In this document: in pieces, positions 16,744 to 25,763 of the stretch
Layout of the letters: each line of letters opens with the position of its first letter
Numbering within the stretch: the first letter of the stretch is position 1
Assembly: GCF_018499875.1 (NCBI RefSeq)
Contig: NZ_JAHBAY010000005.1
Location: forward strand, 124,001 to 188,000
Direction of reading: 5' to 3'
DNA: 64,000 nucleotides
DNA from: Kineosporia corallincola
Lineage (GTDB): Bacteria; Actinomycetota; Actinomycetes; Actinomycetales; Kineosporiaceae
Notes under the pieces: generated by a model
What the model saw: the letters and a program-made list of their open reading frames with translations, nothing else
What the model was told of the DNA's origin: nothing
The model's database searches: none
Translations under genes and position numbers: made by a program

Positions 16744-18155
16744 CGGTCACCGCCCACGGTCACGGGCGCGTCCGCCTGACCGGCCTGACCGGCCTGACCC
16801 GCCTGACCCACCTGACCCACCTGACCCGCCCGCCGGGCCTGCGTGTACCGGTTCTCCGGCACCGGCAGCCCGAGATGCCCACGCAGGGTGTCACTCTCGT
16901 AGCGGGTGCGGAACAGCCCGCGGGCCTGGAGCAGCGGCACCACGTCACCGGCGAAGCGCTCCAGGTCTTCCAGGGTGCGGAAGTTCAGGTTCAGGCCGTC
17001 GGCGGCGCGGGCGGTGAACCAGTGCTCGATCGCATCGGCCACCGTGCCCGGCGCGCCGGTGAACGGCGACGCCCGGTACTCGGTCAGCGTGTCCACCACC
17101 TGGCGCAGGGTGAGCCGCTGGGCGGTGGCCTTCTCCACGATCGCCGCGCCCGCCGTGCGTCCCCCCTTCTCGGCCAGGTGCGCCACGTCGGGGAACGGCG
17201 CGTCCAGGTCGTGCCGGGAGAAGTCGTACGCCCCGAACGAGCGTCCGAGAAAGCCCAGCTTGCGGTCGAAGTCGTCGTCCTCGTCGTAGATCTCGCGGGA
17301 GCGCCGGTGGGCCAGCTCGTCGGTGGCCGCCACCACCGGAGCGGCCCCGGTGAAGATCACCACGTGGTCGGGGTCGCGGCCGGCGGCCAGGGCCCGGCGC
17401 TTGACGTCGGCGTAGTAGTCCTGCGCCTGCTCCAGCGACCCGCCGGGCGCGTAGATGCCCTCGGCCACCCGCGCGGCCAGGTCGCGGCCCTCCGGCGACA
17501 CCCCGGCCTGGAAGATCACCGGCCGGCCCTGCGGCGAGCGCGACACGTTCAGCGGCCCGGCCACCGAGAAGTGCTCCCCCACGTGGTCGAGAGCGTGCAG
17601 CTTCGAGGGGTCGAGGAAGACGTTGCGCCCGACGTCGGCGGGAAAGGCGTCGTCCTCGTAGGAGTCCCACAGGCCGTGCACCACCTGCACCGCCTCCAGC
17701 GCCCGCCCGTAGCGGGTGGCGTAGTCGAGGTGCTCGTCCAGGCCGTAGTTGCGGGAGGTGCCGGTGTCGAAGCTGGTCACCACGTTCCAGGCCGCGCGCC
17801 CGCCGCTGATCAGGTCCAGCGAGGCGAAGCGCCGGGCCAGGTTGAACGGCGAGTTGTAGGTGGAGCTGGCGGTGGCGACCAGGCCGATCCGCTCGGTGTG
17901 GGTGGCCACCGCCGACAGCAGGGTCAGCGGTTCCAGCCGGTTGAGGTAGTGCGAGGGGTAGTCGGCGGTGATGAACTGGCTGTCGACGATGAAGAACGCG
18001 TCGAACAGCGCCTGTTCGGCGATCTGGGCCTGGCGGATGTAGTACCGGATGTCGGTGCTGGCGTTCTTCGGCACCCGGCTGTCCTTCCACAGCCCGTGCT
18101 GGCCGGGCCCGCCGACACCGTAGGCGGCGACGGCCAGGTGGAGTTTCCTCGTCAT
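16740..18155 (-). CDS. LLM-class flavin monooxygenase (NtaA/SnaA/DszA type), 471 aa
   Basis: A TIM-barrel FMN-dependent enzyme that uses reduced flavin from a separate reductase. The start LHLAVAAYGVGGPGQHGLWKDS, then YYIRQAQIAEQALFDAFFIVDSQ, LEPLTLLSAVATHTERIGLVATAS and LISGGRAAWNVVTSFD are diagnostic of the NtaA/SnaA/DszA group, whose members oxidise chelators, pristinamycin or thiophene-sulfone substrates. GRPVIFQAGVSPEGRDLAARVAEGIY is the flavin-phosphate region. The last 30 residues are GQV/GQA repeats. It sits after the ABC ATPases and overlaps the FAD monooxygenase. An organosulfur role is inferred from context. Confidence 0.9.
   Translation of the reverse strand: MTRKLHLAVAAYGVGGPGQHGLWKDSRVPKNASTDIRYYIRQAQIAEQALFDAFFIVDSQFITADYPSHYLNRLEPLTLLSAVATHTERIGLVATASSTYNSPFNLARRFASLDLISGGRAAWNVVTSFDTGTSRNYGLDEHLDYATRYGRALEAVQVVHGLWDSYEDDAFPADVGRNVFLDPSKLHALDHVGEHFSVAGPLNVSRSPQGRPVIFQAGVSPEGRDLAARVAEGIYAPGGSLEQAQDYYADVKRRALAAGRDPDHVVIFTGAAPVVAATDELAHRRSREIYDEDDDFDRKLGFLGRSFGAYDFSRHDLDAPFPDVAHLAEKGGRTAGAAIVEKATAQRLTLRQVVDTLTEYRASPFTGAPGTVADAIEHWFTARAADGLNLNFRTLEDLERFAGDVVPLLQARGLFRTRYESDTLRGHLGLPVPENRYTQARRAGQVGQVGQAGQAGQAGQADAPVTVGGDR
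16774..16827. repeat. 9-bp tandem repeat, 6 units, at the LLM gene 3' end
   Basis: Six units of GCCTGACCG/ACCTGACCC encode repeated Gly-Gln-Val/Ala at the protein C-terminus (minus strand). The tail lies beyond the conserved LLM fold and is probably disordered. Confidence 0.8.
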
Positions 18156-18171
18156 GGGTGGATTCCCTTCT

Positions 18172-19020
18172 CTACAGCTGGGCCCGGAGGGCCTGGCGTT
18201 GCTGCCGGGAGGCGGAGGGGGCGTGCAGCGTGGGCACCGACCCGAGCAGCAACCGGGTGTAGGCGTGCCGGGGAGAACGAAGGACGACGCCGGCCGGCCC
18301 CTCCTCCACCAGCTCCCCCTGGTAGAGCACGGCCACCCGGTCGGCCACGCCGGCCACCGAGCCCAGGTCGTGCGAGATGAACAGCAGCGCGGTGCCGGCG
18401 TCGCGCAGGTCCTTGATGATCTGGAGGATCTGCACCCGGTTGGCGGCGTCCAGGGCGGAGACCGGCTCGTCGAGGATGATCAGCCGCGGCCGCACCACCA
18501 GGGCCCGGGCCACCGCGACGCGCTGGCGCTGGCCGCCGGACAGCTCACCGGGCAGGCGGGGCAGCAGATCCGGTTCCAGGTTGACCCGTTCCAGCTGCTC
18601 CAGCACCTGCTCACGCGCGGCCCCGCGGGATTCGCCGCGCAGCAGAAGGGGTTCGGCCAGAGAATCCTGCACGCTCAGGTCGGGGTCGAGGCTGCGCAGC
18701 GGGTCCTGGAACACGTACTGCACCACGCCGCGCCGCCGGAAGGCCCGCCACCGGCGCCGGGACCAGCCGGTCACGTCCTCGCCGCCGATCACCACCGATC
18801 CCCCGCCGGCCGGCACCAGGCCGAGCACGGCGCGGGCCAGGGTGGACTTGCCCGAGCCGGTCTCGCCGATCAGGCCGACCGCCTGGCCGGGGGCCACCTC
18901 CAGCGACACCCCGGACAGCGCCCGGTGCCGCTTGCGGCCGATTCCGTAGTGCACGTCGAGACCGGTCACGCGCAGCACGGGCTCCTCGTCGTCCCTTGTT
19001 GTCACGGGGTTTTCAGGCAT
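18172..19020 (-). CDS. ABC transporter ATP-binding protein, OppF/DppF type, 282 aa
   Basis: Second nucleotide-binding subunit of an oligopeptide/nickel-type importer. Walker A is GETGSGKSTLA, the signature is LSGGQRQRVAVARAL and Walker B is LIILDEPVSAL. The C-terminal extension of the OppF group is present (VEEGPAGVVLRSPRHAYTRLLLGSVPTLH). It starts inside the end of the partner ATPase (8-nt overlap) and is followed by an LLM gene 17 nt on. The substrate is likely an organosulfur compound or small peptide; the sequence does not say. Confidence 0.92.
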   Translation of the reverse strand: MPENPVTTRDDEEPVLRVTGLDVHYGIGRKRHRALSGVSLEVAPGQAVGLIGETGSGKSTLARAVLGLVPAGGGSVVIGGEDVTGWSRRRWRAFRRRGVVQYVFQDPLRSLDPDLSVQDSLAEPLLLRGESRGAAREQVLEQLERVNLEPDLLPRLPGELSGGQRQRVAVARALVVRPRLIILDEPVSALDAANRVQILQIIKDLRDAGTALLFISHDLGSVAGVADRVAVLYQGELVEEGPAGVVLRSPRHAYTRLLLGSVPTLHAPSASRQQRQALRAQL

Positions 19021-19825
19021 CGGCGGGCTCCTCGACGAAGGTGTCCAGTCCGTACTGCTCGTGCTCGCCGATCAGCAGGCGGGTGTACTCGTGCCGCGGG
19101 TCGTGCAGCACCTGGGCGGTCGGGCCCTGCTCGACCACCTCGCCGGAGCGCATCACCAGCACCTGCTCACACAGCTGGGCGATCACGGCCAGGTCGTGCG
19201 ACACCACCACCAGTGCCAGTCCGGTGCTCTCCCGCAGGTCCGAGAGCAGGTCGAGGATCTCGGCCTGCACGGTGACGTCGAGGGCGGTGGTGGCCTCGTC
19301 GGCGATCAGGACCCGGGGGCCGAGCGAGATGGCGGTGGCGATCAGCACCCGCTGCTGCATGCCGCCGGACAGCTCGTGCGGGTACTGGTCGTACACCTTC
19401 AGCGGGTCGCGCAGGTGCACCGCCTCCAGCAGCTCCAGCCCGCGGGTGCGGGCCTCGCGCCGCCGCAGACCGGCCTTGACCCGCAGCACCTCGCCGAGCT
19501 GCGAGCCGACGGTGAGTGAGGGGTTGAGGTAGGAGGCCGGGTCCTGGAAGACGGCGCTGATCGTGGTGCCGCGCAGCGTCGTCCACTGTTTGACCGACAG
19601 CGCCGAGATGTCCTGCCCGGCAACGGTGATCGAACCGCCCGAGACGGTGAAGCCGTCCGGCAGGATGCCCAGGGCGCTGCGGCAGGTCAGGGTCTTGCCG
19701 CTGCCGGACTCCCCGACGATGCCGACCACGCCGCCCGGGTACAGGTCGAAACTCGCCCCGTGCACGAACTCCCGGGCGCCCTGGCTGATCCGTACGTCGC
19801 GCAGCGACAGCACCGGCTCGCTCAT
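19013..19825 (-). CDS. ABC transporter ATP-binding protein, OppD/DppD type, 270 aa
   Basis: First nucleotide-binding subunit. Walker A is GESGSGKTLTC, the signature is LSGGMQQRVLIATAI and Walker B is VLIADEATTALDV. The protein begins MSEPVLSLRDVRISQGAREF. ATG 19825 is chosen because the 4-nt overlap with the preceding permease gene is the operon's usual coupling; the same frame stays open upstream but reads antisense-like Pro/Arg/Gly-rich sequence. It forms a heterodimer with the following ATPase. Confidence 0.92.
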   Translation of the reverse strand: MSEPVLSLRDVRISQGAREFVHGASFDLYPGGVVGIVGESGSGKTLTCRSALGILPDGFTVSGGSITVAGQDISALSVKQWTTLRGTTISAVFQDPASYLNPSLTVGSQLGEVLRVKAGLRRREARTRGLELLEAVHLRDPLKVYDQYPHELSGGMQQRVLIATAISLGPRVLIADEATTALDVTVQAEILDLLSDLRESTGLALVVVSHDLAVIAQLCEQVLVMRSGEVVEQGPTAQVLHDPRHEYTRLLIGEHEQYGLDTFVEEPADA

Positions 19826-20664
19826 CGTTCTCCCACCTTGGTCACCAGTGATCGGCCGGCCTGGCCGGACACGTCGCGCAGGGCGTCGGCCAGCAGGTTG
19901 CAGCCCCACACCGTGCCCATGATCAGCAGCGCCGGCACCGCCGGGGCCCACGGCTGGTAGTCGAGATAGCCCAGGTCGGAGGCCAGCAGGCCACCCCAGG
20001 TCGGTGCCGGCGGCTGCACGCCGACCCCCAGGAAGGTCAGGCTGGACACCACCACGAACCCGATGCCGATGGTCTGGGCCAGGGCCACGCCGATCGGCGG
20101 CAGCACCTTGACCCAGACGTGCCGGCGCACCACCTGGCCGAACGAGGCCCCGCTGATCAGGGCCGCCTCCACGTACTGCGAGCGGGCCACCGCCAGCGTC
20201 GCGGCCCGGGAGACCCGGAAGAACAGCGGCGACACCAGCACCCCGACGGTCAGCATGGCCTGAGTGATGCCGTTGCCCAGCAGCGCGGTGACGGCGACCG
20301 CGAACACCAGGAACGGCAGCGAGATCAGGGTGTCGGTCAGGCGCAGCACGCTCCACTCGAAAACCCTTCCCAGATAGACCGACAGGATGCCCGGCAGGAC
20401 CCCGACCAGCAGCGCCGTCAGCGCCACCTCCAGGGATCCGACGATGCTGGTACGCGATCCGGCCAGGAGCCGGCTGAGCACGTCGCGGCCCAGGTAGTCG
20501 GTGCCCAGCCAGTGCGCCCCCGACGGCCCGGTCAGGGCCTGCGGGCTGCCGGCCAGCGGGTCCTGCGGGGCCAGCAGCGGCCCGGCCACGGCCAGCACGG
20601 CCACCAGCGCGAGGATGCCGAACGCGATCTTCCCGGTGGGCAGGGCCCAGATCCGGCGCAGCAT
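19822..20664 (-). CDS. ABC transporter permease, OppC/DppC type, 280 aa
   Basis: A six-helix inner-membrane permease. After an N-terminal helix it has the family's LAGSPQALTGPSGAHWLGTDYLGRDVLSRLLAGSRTSIVGS, where H-W-x-G-T-D-x-x-G-R-D is the OppC hallmark. The EAA-like loop (EAALISGASFGQVVRRHVWVKVLPP) contacts the ATPases. It pairs with the OppB-type permease 3 nt upstream. Confidence 0.92.
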   Translation of the reverse strand: MLRRIWALPTGKIAFGILALVAVLAVAGPLLAPQDPLAGSPQALTGPSGAHWLGTDYLGRDVLSRLLAGSRTSIVGSLEVALTALLVGVLPGILSVYLGRVFEWSVLRLTDTLISLPFLVFAVAVTALLGNGITQAMLTVGVLVSPLFFRVSRAATLAVARSQYVEAALISGASFGQVVRRHVWVKVLPPIGVALAQTIGIGFVVVSSLTFLGVGVQPPAPTWGGLLASDLGYLDYQPWAPAVPALLIMGTVWGCNLLADALRDVSGQAGRSLVTKVGER

Positions 20665-20667
20665 GCC

Positions 20668-21696
20668 TCACACCCCCCGCTGCGAGGCCGGGGTGATCCG
20701 GCCCAGCACGACGTTGACGATCAGGTTGAACACCACGACCAGCACGATCGAGACCACCAGCACGCCCTGCACCGCCGGCACGTCACCGGCCTGGGCGGAG
20801 TCGTTGGCGAAGCGCCCGAAGCCCTGGAGCCCGAAGATCCACTCGGTCACCACGGCACCACCGATCAGCGCCGGGAACTTCAGCCCGAGCACCGCCAGGG
20901 TCGGCCCGGTCCCGTTGCGCAGCACGTGCTTCCAGAAGATCCGGCGCGGGCTCAGGCCACGCACCAGCGCCCCGGTGACGTAGTTCTCGCGGGAGGCCGC
21001 GATCAGCCCGGCCCGCAGCTGCCGGGCCACGTCGGCGACGGTGTCGAAACTCAGCGCCAGGGCCGGCAGCAGGATGTGCGACAGCCACGGCCACAGGCCC
21101 AGTTCCAGGGGCACGTAGCCGGAGGCCGGGAACCAGCCGAACCCGACCGCGAACACCGCCACCAGCACGATGCCGACCACGAACGCCGGCATCACCGAGA
21201 ACACCGTCATCACCGCGGTGATCGAGCGGTCGATCCAGGTGGTGTGCTTCACCGCGGCCAGCGCGCCGAACCCGAACCCGAACGTGATGCCGATGAACAG
21301 GGCCAGGGCGGCGACCGACAGGCTGACGCCCAGGCCCATCCCGATCAGGGTGGACACGCTCACCCCGTTGGACCAGCTGGTGCCCAGATCGCCGTGCAGG
21401 ATGCCGGTGAGCCAGGTCCAGTACTGGGCCAGGAACGGGCGGTCCAGGCCCCACTGCGTCTCGATCCGGGCGATCGCCTCCGGCGTGGCCTGCTCACCCA
21501 GCTGCATCCGGGCCGGGCTCAGGCCGCTGACCGACCGGAGCGCGAAGGTCACGAAGGTGGCGACGCCGAAGACCGGCACGAAGATCGCGACCGACCGGGC
21601 GAGCGTGACCAGGACGCGCCAGGCCACCCGCCGCAGGCGTACCAGGTTCACCGGAAGCCGCCGGGTCCCCGGCAGCGCAAGGGTGTTCACGGCCAT
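20668..21696 (-). CDS. ABC transporter permease, OppB/DppB type, 342 aa
   Basis: A six-helix permease. The N-terminal helix is followed by EAIARIETQWGLDRPFLAQYWTWL and GDLGTSW, both typical of OppB proteins (long first periplasmic loop with G-D-L-G). The cytoplasmic EAA loop reads RENYVTGALVRGLSPRRIFWKHVLRN. The N-terminus is about 30 residues longer than usual, so a later start is possible. It follows the binding-protein gene by 14 nt. Confidence 0.92.
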   Translation of the reverse strand: MAVNTLALPGTRRLPVNLVRLRRVAWRVLVTLARSVAIFVPVFGVATFVTFALRSVSGLSPARMQLGEQATPEAIARIETQWGLDRPFLAQYWTWLTGILHGDLGTSWSNGVSVSTLIGMGLGVSLSVAALALFIGITFGFGFGALAAVKHTTWIDRSITAVMTVFSVMPAFVVGIVLVAVFAVGFGWFPASGYVPLELGLWPWLSHILLPALALSFDTVADVARQLRAGLIAASRENYVTGALVRGLSPRRIFWKHVLRNGTGPTLAVLGLKFPALIGGAVVTEWIFGLQGFGRFANDSAQAGDVPAVQGVLVVSIVLVVVFNLIVNVVLGRITPASQRGV

Positions 21697-21710
21697 CGCC
21701 GTCCCCCGTT

Positions 21711-23246
21711 TCAGTTCGAGATGGTGACGCCGGTCCAGTTCACGTGGCCCGGGTTCTTCGGCAGGGCGGAGATCGACGGGTCCTTCACGAACACGTTGGG
21801 CTGCGAGAAGGTGAACACCAGGGCCCGGCTCTCCAGCCCGGCCCGGGTGGCCGCCTGGAGGTTGGTGGCGTAGGCGCCGTCCTCCAGCGGGGTCTGGCGC
21901 ACCTTCGCCACCGCGTCCTCGAAATCGTCCGGCTCGTAGGGGCTGCTGAGGTTGAGCACGCCGTTCGGGCCGAAGTGCGCGGTCAGGGTCTGGAGCGGCG
22001 AGTCCCGCCCGGTGGTGCCGTAGATCGAGGCCACCAGCTCCTTGGCGAAGAACGGTGTGGCCCAGTTCTTGTCGATCTTGATGTTGATCGTGATCCCGAT
22101 CGCGGCCAGCTGCGACTGGATGATTTCGGCCGAGGCGTCCTCCTCCGGGATCACCAGGTCGACGGTCAGGTCGTCACCGGAGTATTTCGACTCCGCCAGA
22201 GCCGCTTTCGCCTTGTCCACGTCGTACGGCCACAGGTCCTTCGACTGCGGGTCGTAGGCGATGTAGGTGTCCGGGAAGGGCTGCGTGGCCGGCGTTCCGT
22301 AGCCGAAGGTCAGCTTGGACACGAACTCCTCGCGGTTGATGCCGTAGCGCACCGCCTCGACCACCTTCGGGTCGTCGAACGGCGCCTGGTTCACGTTCAG
22401 GCTCAGGTTCGAGGCGTTGTAGCCGGGCTGCACGAACACGTCCAGGCCCGCGCTCTCGGCCGACTTGGCCTGGCTGGCGGCCACGTCGGCGAAGTTGTAC
22501 ACCCCGGTCTGGAGCCCCGACACCACCGTGGAGGCGTCCGGCGCCGCGGTGAGCTCGACCCTGTCGATGTGGATGTTCGCCGCGTCCCAGTAGTCCGGGT
22601 TCTTCTCCAGCACCGCCTTGGTGCCCGGGATGATCTGCGTGACCACGAAAGGCCCGTGCCCGACCGGACTCTGGTCCAGCGTCTTCGGGTCGGCCGCCGC
22701 CTTCGGGCTGGCCACCTGGAGCACGCGCTCACCGAGCAGCAGCGGGATCTGGTAGTCCACCTGGGTCAGCTTCACCACCACGTCCAGGTCGCCGTCGGCC
22801 GTCACCTCGTCGATCGAGGTGAGGTCGCCGAACAGGGCCGAGTCCTCCTGGGTCTTGGCCCGCTCGATCGCCTTTTTCACCGCGTCCGCGTCCACCGGCT
22901 CGCCGTCGCTGAACGTCAGGCCCTCGCGCAGGTGGAAGGTGACCTCGTCGCCCTTGTCGTTGTAGTCCCAGCTCTCGGCCAGGTCGGGCTGTGCCTCACC
23001 GTTCTCGTCCACCCGGGTGATCGAGGCGTAGACCAGGGCCAGGTGCCGGAACTGCGCGCCGCTGCCGCCGACCACCGGGTCCCAGTGCGTCGGGAAGTAC
23101 GACGAGGCCCACTTCAGGGTGGCGGCGCCGGCCGAGGCACCGGCGTCCGCGCCGCCGCAGGCGGCCAGCGCCGAGCCGAGCACGGGGGCGGCCAGCAGGC
23201 CGGTCAGGAACGATCTGCGGCGCAGGTCGGTGATATTCGTGTTCAT
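21711..23246 (-). CDS. ABC transporter substrate-binding lipoprotein (SBP family 5), 511 aa
   Basis: An extracellular solute-binding protein for the Opp-type importer. A twin-arginine-like signal (DLRRRSFLTGLLAAPVLGSALAACGG) ends in a lipobox, so it should be a surface lipoprotein. The family 5 pattern is clear: QPDLAESWDYNDKGDEVTFHLREGLTFSDGEPVDADAV. It lies 25 nt after an LLM gene and precedes the permeases. In organosulfur loci of actinomycetes such proteins often accompany NtaA/SnaA-type monooxygenases. The ligand is not predictable. Confidence 0.93.
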   Translation of the reverse strand: MNTNITDLRRRSFLTGLLAAPVLGSALAACGGADAGASAGAATLKWASSYFPTHWDPVVGGSGAQFRHLALVYASITRVDENGEAQPDLAESWDYNDKGDEVTFHLREGLTFSDGEPVDADAVKKAIERAKTQEDSALFGDLTSIDEVTADGDLDVVVKLTQVDYQIPLLLGERVLQVASPKAAADPKTLDQSPVGHGPFVVTQIIPGTKAVLEKNPDYWDAANIHIDRVELTAAPDASTVVSGLQTGVYNFADVAASQAKSAESAGLDVFVQPGYNASNLSLNVNQAPFDDPKVVEAVRYGINREEFVSKLTFGYGTPATQPFPDTYIAYDPQSKDLWPYDVDKAKAALAESKYSGDDLTVDLVIPEEDASAEIIQSQLAAIGITINIKIDKNWATPFFAKELVASIYGTTGRDSPLQTLTAHFGPNGVLNLSSPYEPDDFEDAVAKVRQTPLEDGAYATNLQAATRAGLESRALVFTFSQPNVFVKDPSISALPKNPGHVNWTGVTISN

Positions 23247-23271
23247 CGAAGTCCTTAGGTCTGGGGGTTGC

Positions 23272-24606
23272 TCAGGGGACGAGGGCCGCGGTGTGCCGGT
23301 TCTCCGGCACCGGCAGGCCGAGATTGCCGCGCAGGGTGGAGGATTCGTACTCGCTGCGCACCACGCCGCGCTCCCGCAGAATGGGCAGCACCTGGTCGGT
23401 GAAGCGGGCGAAGTCGGCCGGCGAGTTCACCGTGATGTTGATGCCGTCGAAGCCGCCGGCCTCGAACCAGCGCTGGATCTCGTCCGCCACGGTCAGCGGC
23501 GAGCCGACGAACGGCGACCAGCCCTGGGCCAGCTGGTGCTCCACCACCTGCCGCAGCGTCCAGCCCTTCTCGGCGGCCAGGCGCTTGACCGCCTCGGCCT
23601 GGGTGCGAAAGCTCTCGCCGGACGGCACGTCCGGGAACGGCGCGTCCAGGTCGTACTGCGCGAAGTCGTGCCAGCCGAACGGGCGGCCCAGCTCGGCCAG
23701 CGCCTTGTCGAAGCTCTTCGCCCCGAGAACCGCCGCCTGCCGGGCGATCGCCTCCTCGTCGGTGTCGCCGATGATCGGGTGGATGCCCGGAACGATCAGC
23801 ACGTGCCGCGGGTCGCGGCCCTTCGCCGCGGCCCGCTCGCGCAGCTCGGTGCGAAAGGCCACCGCCTGCTCCAGGTTCGCGGCGTGTGTGAAGATCGCGT
23901 CGGCCACGGCCGCGCCCAGGTCACGGCCCTCCTCGGAGTCGCCGGCCTGGAAAATCACCGGCTGCCCCTGCGGGGTGCGCTCGATGTTCAGTGGGCCGGC
24001 CACCCGGAAGTGCTCGCCGACGTGGTTCAGGGCGTGCAGTTTCGAGCGGTCCAGGAACACGCCGGCCTCGCGGTCGCGGGGCAGTGCACCCGGCTCGTAG
24101 GAGTCCCACAGCCCCTGGGCCACCCGCACGTGCTCCAGGGCGCGGCCGTACCGGGTGGCGTAGTCGTAGTGCGCGTCGCGGCTGTAATTGCCCGCGGTGC
24201 CCTGATCGCCGCTGGTCACGACGTTCCACCCGGCCCGGCCGCCGCTGATGTGGTCGAGCGAGGCCAGCCGGCGGGCCACGTCGAACGGCTCACTGTACGA
24301 GGTGGTGAGAGTTGCGACCAGGCCGATGTGCTCGGTGTGCACGGCGATCGCCGACAGCAGGGTGAGCGGTTCCAGGCGGCTGAGGTAGTGGTGCGGCGAG
24401 TCGGGGGTGATGTACTGGCTGTCGACGATGAAGACGTGGTCGAACCTGGCCGCCTCGGCCTCCTGGGCCCGGGCGATGTACCAGCGCACGTCCACGCTGG
24501 CGTCGGCCGGGATCTGCGGGTCGAGCCAGGTGTGGTGCTGGCCGGGACCGCCCACTCCGAGCAGGACGGCACCGAGTTTGAGGGTGCGACGGGGGTTTTC
24601 GGGCAC
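23272..24606 (-). CDS. LLM-class flavin monooxygenase (NtaA/SnaA/DszA type), 444 aa
   Basis: First structural gene of the operon. The start KLGAVLLGVGGPGQHHTWLDPQIPADASVDVRWYIARAQEAEAA closely parallels the enzyme at 16740-18155, as do HYLSRLEPLTLLSAIAVHTEHIGLVAT and HISGGRAGWNVVTSGD. The two look like paralogues acting on related substrates. The C-terminus SSTLRGNLGLPVPENRH is the terminal motif shared by the group. GTG start with GAAGGG upstream. It lies downstream of a Cys-rich leader reading frame. Confidence 0.92.
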   Translation of the reverse strand: MPENPRRTLKLGAVLLGVGGPGQHHTWLDPQIPADASVDVRWYIARAQEAEAARFDHVFIVDSQYITPDSPHHYLSRLEPLTLLSAIAVHTEHIGLVATLTTSYSEPFDVARRLASLDHISGGRAGWNVVTSGDQGTAGNYSRDAHYDYATRYGRALEHVRVAQGLWDSYEPGALPRDREAGVFLDRSKLHALNHVGEHFRVAGPLNIERTPQGQPVIFQAGDSEEGRDLGAAVADAIFTHAANLEQAVAFRTELRERAAAKGRDPRHVLIVPGIHPIIGDTDEEAIARQAAVLGAKSFDKALAELGRPFGWHDFAQYDLDAPFPDVPSGESFRTQAEAVKRLAAEKGWTLRQVVEHQLAQGWSPFVGSPLTVADEIQRWFEAGGFDGINITVNSPADFARFTDQVLPILRERGVVRSEYESSTLRGNLGLPVPENRHTAALVP

Positions 24607-24696
24607 GGTGAACCCTTCGGGAGATTGTGTGGACGACGCGGGCTCGCGCTCTCGCGGCGTGGTGCACCCGGACCGGGCGGGTGGGGAGACGAGGGG

Positions 24697-24771
24697 TCAG
24701 CGACAGCAGGCCGTCGGCCCGCCGGGGCGGCGGTGGCAGCGACAGCATCTGGGGGTCATGGATTCGAGCAT
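24697..24771 (-). CDS. Putative Cys-rich leader peptide, 24 aa
   Basis: A 24-codon frame between the LysR gene and the operon it faces. It has five Cys codons in two clusters (PRCCRCHRR in the middle and ACCR at the very end). Such Cys codon runs would stall ribosomes when cysteine is scarce. A hairpin, CACCCG/CGGGTG (24665-24683), follows the stop, and the LLM start is 90 nt downstream. It lacks the DLxRV core of the other two leaders in the window and has no clear ribosome binding site, so it is the weakest of the three. Confidence 0.45.
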   Translation of the reverse strand: MLESMTPRCCRCHRRPGGPTACCR

Positions 24772-24806
24772 GCGTGACCAGGGGATTTTCTGTCCAACGA
24801 TGCTTT

Positions 24807-24824
24807 GTGATGAACACCCATCAC
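24807..24824. promoter_or_regulatory. Dyad operator between LysR gene and operon
   Basis: GTGATG-AACACC-CATCAC is a perfect 6-bp dyad with 6-nt spacing, about 34 nt upstream of the LysR start and 36 nt upstream of the leader ORF. LysR-type regulators bind dyads in exactly such divergent spaces. TATTCT at 24845-24850 could be the LysR gene's -10, only 7 nt from its ATG (leaderless). Confidence 0.5.
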
Positions 24825-24857
24825 GATTCCGAATCATTCTCTAGTATTCTGGTAGAC

Positions 24858-25763
24858 ATGAGTCAGATCCTGGACATCGCCCCACTCCGCAGTTTCGTGG
24901 CGGTCGCGGACACCGGCGGTTTCCAGCGCGCCGCCACGTCTTTGCATCTCAGCCAGGCCGCGGTGAGCCAGCACGTGCGCAAGCTGGAGAGCGCCACCGG
25001 CCGGGTCCTGGTGGAACGGCACGGCCGCGGGTCCCGGCTCACCGCCGACGGTGAGCGGCTGCTCGCCCAGGCCAGGCGCATCCTCTCGCTGCACGACGAG
25101 ACGCTGCGCGGCTTCGGCCGGCACACCGCCGAGACCGTGGTGATCGGGTCCACCGAGCACGCCGCCGCGCAGCTGCTGCCCTACCTGTCCTCGCAGCTGG
25201 GCACGTCGCTGCCCGACACCCGCATCCGCTTCCGGCTGGACCGCGGCACCAAGCTGCGCGAGGGCGTGGCCGAGGGCCGCGTCGACCTGGCGCTGCTGCT
25301 CGGGCCGGCCGACGACCTGCGCGCCACACCGGTCGGCGACCTGGAGCTGACCTGGTACTCCGCACCCGGCTGGCAACTGCCGCCGGCCCCCGCCCCGATC
25401 CCGGTGGTGGCGTTCGACCAGCCCTGCGCGCTGCGCAGCCGGGCCCTGGAAACCCTTGCGGAAAACGCCATCCCGGCTATGGTTAACGCCGAGGCGATCC
25501 AGCTGGCCGGGGTCCAGGCCGCCGTCGGGGCCGGGCTGGGCGTGGCGCTCATGGCCACCCTGGGCCAGACCCCCGAGGGACTCGCGCCGCGCACCGACCT
25601 GCCCGCACCCCGTCCCCTGCCGCTGGCCGTGTGGTCACGGCAGGGCCTGTCCTCCCGCACCTCGGCACCGGTCGCCGAGGCCCTGCGCCAGCTGCTCGCC
25701 CGGCCATCGTCGTCCACCCTCACCGCGTCCTACCCCGACGTCGAGTACGCCCAGGGAGCCTGA
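24858..25763 (+). CDS. LysR-family transcriptional regulator, 301 aa
   Basis: The N-terminal winged helix is complete: LRSFVAVADTGGFQRAATSLHLSQAAVSQHVRKLESATGRVLVERHGRG, followed by LTADGERLLAQARRIL. The effector-binding domain starts near residue 90 (TVVIGSTEHAAAQLLPYL) and has the usual two lobes. ATG 24858 is used because a longer frame would add 77 low-quality residues that read through the intergenic region. It probably controls the divergent leader-LLM-ABC operon and perhaps the cupin gene that follows directly (stop adjacent to next ATG). Confidence 0.92.
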   Translation: MSQILDIAPLRSFVAVADTGGFQRAATSLHLSQAAVSQHVRKLESATGRVLVERHGRGSRLTADGERLLAQARRILSLHDETLRGFGRHTAETVVIGSTEHAAAQLLPYLSSQLGTSLPDTRIRFRLDRGTKLREGVAEGRVDLALLLGPADDLRATPVGDLELTWYSAPGWQLPPAPAPIPVVAFDQPCALRSRALETLAENAIPAMVNAEAIQLAGVQAAVGAGLGVALMATLGQTPEGLAPRTDLPAPRPLPLAVWSRQGLSSRTSAPVAEALRQLLARPSSSTLTASYPDVEYAQGA

